Shown piece by piece: positions 44,570 to 46,397 of a stretch of DNA of 46,397 bases (the first letter of the stretch is position 1; every line of letters begins with the position of its first letter). The stretch covers positions 1-46,397 of the forward strand of contig CACKFV010000008.1 in NCBI GenBank assembly GCA_902599605.1. The letters are read 5' to 3'. Below the pieces are notes generated by a model that searched no databases, was not told where the DNA came from, and saw nothing but the letters and a program-made list of their open reading frames with translations. Made by a program: the position numbers and the translations under genes. The DNA is from an uncultured Pelagibacteraceae bacterium. Its GTDB lineage: Bacteria; Pseudomonadota; Alphaproteobacteria; Pelagibacterales; Pelagibacteraceae.

Positions 44570-45661
44570 TTAAATTAAAGAATTAATAATATTTAAATAT
44601 TTTTTGAGGTTTTGATCATAATCAAATCTATTTAAATTTTTATAACCTATTGATATTTTCTTGGACAATGATTTTTTATTTTTAGAATAATACAAAATTA
44701 AATTTGACAATTCCAAATAATTACCAACATTAAACAAAAAACCTGCTTTTCCGTTTAAGAGAATTTCTCTTGGTCCAGTTGGGCAATCTGAAGAAATAAT
44801 AAATTTTTTTAAAACCTGAGACTCTAATAAAACGTTTGGTAATCCTTCATATATTGAGGATAAAATAAAAACATCTGAAGATTTAATTAAATTAAAGGGA
44901 TTATTTTGAAAATCTAATAATTTTACTTGTTTAGAAAGATTATTTTCATGAATATATTTATTCAAATTTTTTTTTTCAACCCCCCTACCCACTAATAATA
45001 AATTAAATCTTATTTTATCTTTAATTCTATTTACTGCCTTCAGAAGAGTTAGTTGGTCTTTTTGATCAGTATATCTACCTATATTTATTAATTTTAATTT
45101 TTTCCTATCAAACTTAATTTTACTTTTGATTTTTGATTTTTTGATTATTTCTTTTTTATTTAATGGATTATAGATACATTCGGCATGAATTTTAAATTTT
45201 GTCTTAAATTTTTTTTTAAATTCAAAACTATTTACAATAATTTTATCAGCACTTCTTAAGACATATCTAAAAATAAAGTTTTTAAATCCATTTTGTGACC
45301 AACCATCAGGTGCTGAATTTGATCTTACAATTACCTTTATGCCTAATAACTTGCATAATAATGTACAGTACACGTTTCCTTGAAAAGAAAAAACTAGAAT
45401 ATTTCTATCTTTTAAAATTTCCAAAAAAAGTAAAAATAAGCCCACAAAAAATTTTTTTCTTCTTCCTATTGAGTTCCAAAAGTCTGCCTTAGGTGAGATA
45501 AACTTAATTTTATAATCAAATTTATTCTTAAATTTATTTGAGACAGAAATAATAGAAATGTTGTTGATCTTATCTTTTAAATAATTAGATATTATAAATA
45601 AGTTCTTTTCTACCCCTCCACCTTCTATAGAGGGTATAAATAATATAAGTTTTTTTTGCAT
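44570..45661 (-). CDS. GT4-family glycosyltransferase
   Basis: A 363-residue GT-B enzyme: G-G-G-V-E-K-N (15-21) in the N-terminal acceptor domain, and in the C-terminal nucleotide-sugar domain N-I-G-R-Y-T-D-Q-K-D-Q (about 193-203), L-V-G-R-G and the E-x7-E box in Y-E-G-L-P-N-V-L-L-E-S. These features identify GT4 transferases for cell-surface glycans. Unusually AT- and Lys-rich even for this window. It is convergent with prpE (6-bp gap) and divergent from the GT2 gene at the window end, so it may mark the edge of a polysaccharide region. Confidence 0.88.
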   Translation of the reverse strand: MQKKLILFIPSIEGGGVEKNLFIISNYLKDKINNISIISVSNKFKNKFDYKIKFISPKADFWNSIGRRKKFFVGLFLLFLEILKDRNILVFSFQGNVYCTLLCKLLGIKVIVRSNSAPDGWSQNGFKNFIFRYVLRSADKIIVNSFEFKKKFKTKFKIHAECIYNPLNKKEIIKKSKIKSKIKFDRKKLKLINIGRYTDQKDQLTLLKAVNRIKDKIRFNLLLVGRGVEKKNLNKYIHENNLSKQVKLLDFQNNPFNLIKSSDVFILSSIYEGLPNVLLESQVLKKFIISSDCPTGPREILLNGKAGFLFNVGNYLELSNLILYYSKNKKSLSKKISIGYKNLNRFDYDQNLKKYLNIINSLI

Positions 45662-45726
45662 CTGTAGAATTAATTATAACTTAAATAACAATTTTGTTAT
45701 AATTAAGAACTTTTTAAATAAATTAA

Positions 45727-46397
45727 ATGCAAAAAAAACCTTTAGTTTCCATATTGATAGCTAACTATAATAATTCACCATATATTCAGCATTGTATTAA
45801 TTCTTTAAACTCTCAAACTTACAGAAATTTAGAGATGATTTTCTTCGATGATAATTCATCAGATAACTCAATAGATATCGTCAAACAATTTTCAAATGTA
45901 AAGATTATTGAAAATAAAACTCAAACAAAATTTGGATCATTAAATCAATTAAATGCTTTCAAAGAAGCAATTAAAATAAGCAAAGGTGATTTAATTTTTT
46001 TACTTGATAGTGATGATTATTTTAATAAAGAAAAAATTGAGAAAGTTGTTAATTATTTTAATAATAATAAAAATGCGAAAATAGTTTTCGATTATCCGTT
46101 AATAGTTGAAAATAACAATATTTATTCAGAAAAAACAAAAGTTAGATTTTTCAAGACATACTGGCCATATATTCATCCAACTAGCTGTATTTCAGTTAAA
46201 AAAAATTGTTTTGAAGAGTTGTTAAAAGTTATTTCTTATAAAGATTTTACTGATGTTTGGTTAGATTTAAGAATCTGCTTGTTTTCAAAATATATTTTAA
46301 AAGATTTTCATATAATTAATGAAAATTTAACTTTTTACAGAAAAACTGCCTCAAACATATCATCAAAATTTAACAAGTTTTCAAAAAATTGGTGGAA
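45727..46397 (+). CDS. GT2-family glycosyltransferase, cut by the window end
   Basis: An ATG at 45727 opens a frame with no stop through the last base (about 223 codons). The translation has the GT2 (GT-A fold) opening V-S-I-L-I-A-N-Y-N-N (7-16), the E-M-I-F-F-D-D-N-S-S-D-N-S block (37-49) with the nucleotide-binding Asp, and the metal motif L-L-D-S-D-D-Y near 95-101. W-P-Y-I-H-P-T-S-C follows about 60 residues later. The 65-bp gap to the divergent GT4 gene would hold both promoters. The C-terminus and specificity cannot be seen. Confidence 0.87.
   Translation, partial: MQKKPLVSILIANYNNSPYIQHCINSLNSQTYRNLEMIFFDDNSSDNSIDIVKQFSNVKIIENKTQTKFGSLNQLNAFKEAIKISKGDLIFLLDSDDYFNKEKIEKVVNYFNNNKNAKIVFDYPLIVENNNIYSEKTKVRFFKTYWPYIHPTSCISVKKNCFEELLKVISYKDFTDVWLDLRICLFSKYILKDFHIINENLTFYRKTASNISSKFNKFSKNWW

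Overview
The window looks like a piece of a streamlined SAR11-clade (Pelagibacterales, Alphaproteobacteria) chromosome. The evidence is: very AT-rich DNA (about 30% GC by eye), Lys/Asn/Ile-rich proteins, almost no intergenic space (largest gap about 215 bp), five convergent gene pairs whose 3' ends overlap, a proteorhodopsin beside a ferredoxin/reductase pair, a eukaryote-type NADP isocitrate dehydrogenase, and an alphaproteobacterial DksA and LexA-type SOS box. The genus assignment is inference from gene content; no database search was done. I found no rRNA, tRNA, insertion sequence, prophage or CRISPR array.

Layout. 1-2.7 kb: aconitase on the minus strand. 2.8-6.7 kb: CsaA-like tRNA-binding protein, an ArgE-type M20 deacetylase, an aldehyde dehydrogenase and an agmatinase-family ureohydrolase. 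6.9-9.2 kb: a small secreted HExxH protein of unknown family, a bidirectional terminator, a small outer-membrane barrel and a membrane-anchored cyclophilin. 9.2-17.9 kb: a seven-gene minus-strand cluster: EutA-like Asp/Glu-racemase-fold protein, DoeA/EutD-like M24 hydrolase, a Pot-type ABC importer (ATPase, binding protein, two permeases), and a FadN-type beta-oxidation enzyme. Together with the deacetylase, aldehyde dehydrogenase and ureohydrolase nearby, this reads as an island for uptake and breakdown of a small nitrogenous solute (polyamine, guanidino compound or ectoine-like); its substrate cannot be fixed from sequence. 18-20 kb: an EamA exporter and an orphan amino-acid-type binding protein.

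20-27 kb is a tightly coupled minus-strand operon, psd-pssA-GT8-rlmE-guaB-TPR-guaA-panB, joining phospholipid synthesis, rRNA methylation, GMP synthesis and pantothenate synthesis; its IMP dehydrogenase lacks the CBS (Bateman) regulatory module. 27-32 kb: icd, alaS and recA. 32-35 kb: two tandem GFA-family proteins, a glycerate-kinase-like P-loop kinase and a TolC-family protein. 35.3-37 kb: umuDC behind a promoter carrying a perfect GAAC-N7-GAAC SOS operator; a one-mismatch version of it sits in the recA promoter. 37-39 kb: a GT2/GT39-like glycosyltransferase pair. 39-42.5 kb: dksA, GST, ferredoxin reductase, ferredoxin and a proteorhodopsin with the blue-tuning Gln. 42.6-44.6 kb: a propionyl/acetyl-CoA synthetase. 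44.6 kb to the end: two more glycosyltransferases (the last cut by the window edge), possibly the beginning of a surface-polysaccharide region.

Most genes are conserved core genes. The most interesting points are the EutA/DoeA/Pot/FadN island, the unclassified secreted HExxH protein, the CBS-less GuaB, the recA/umuDC SOS operators, and the cluster of inverted repeats between proteorhodopsin and the acyl-CoA synthetase.
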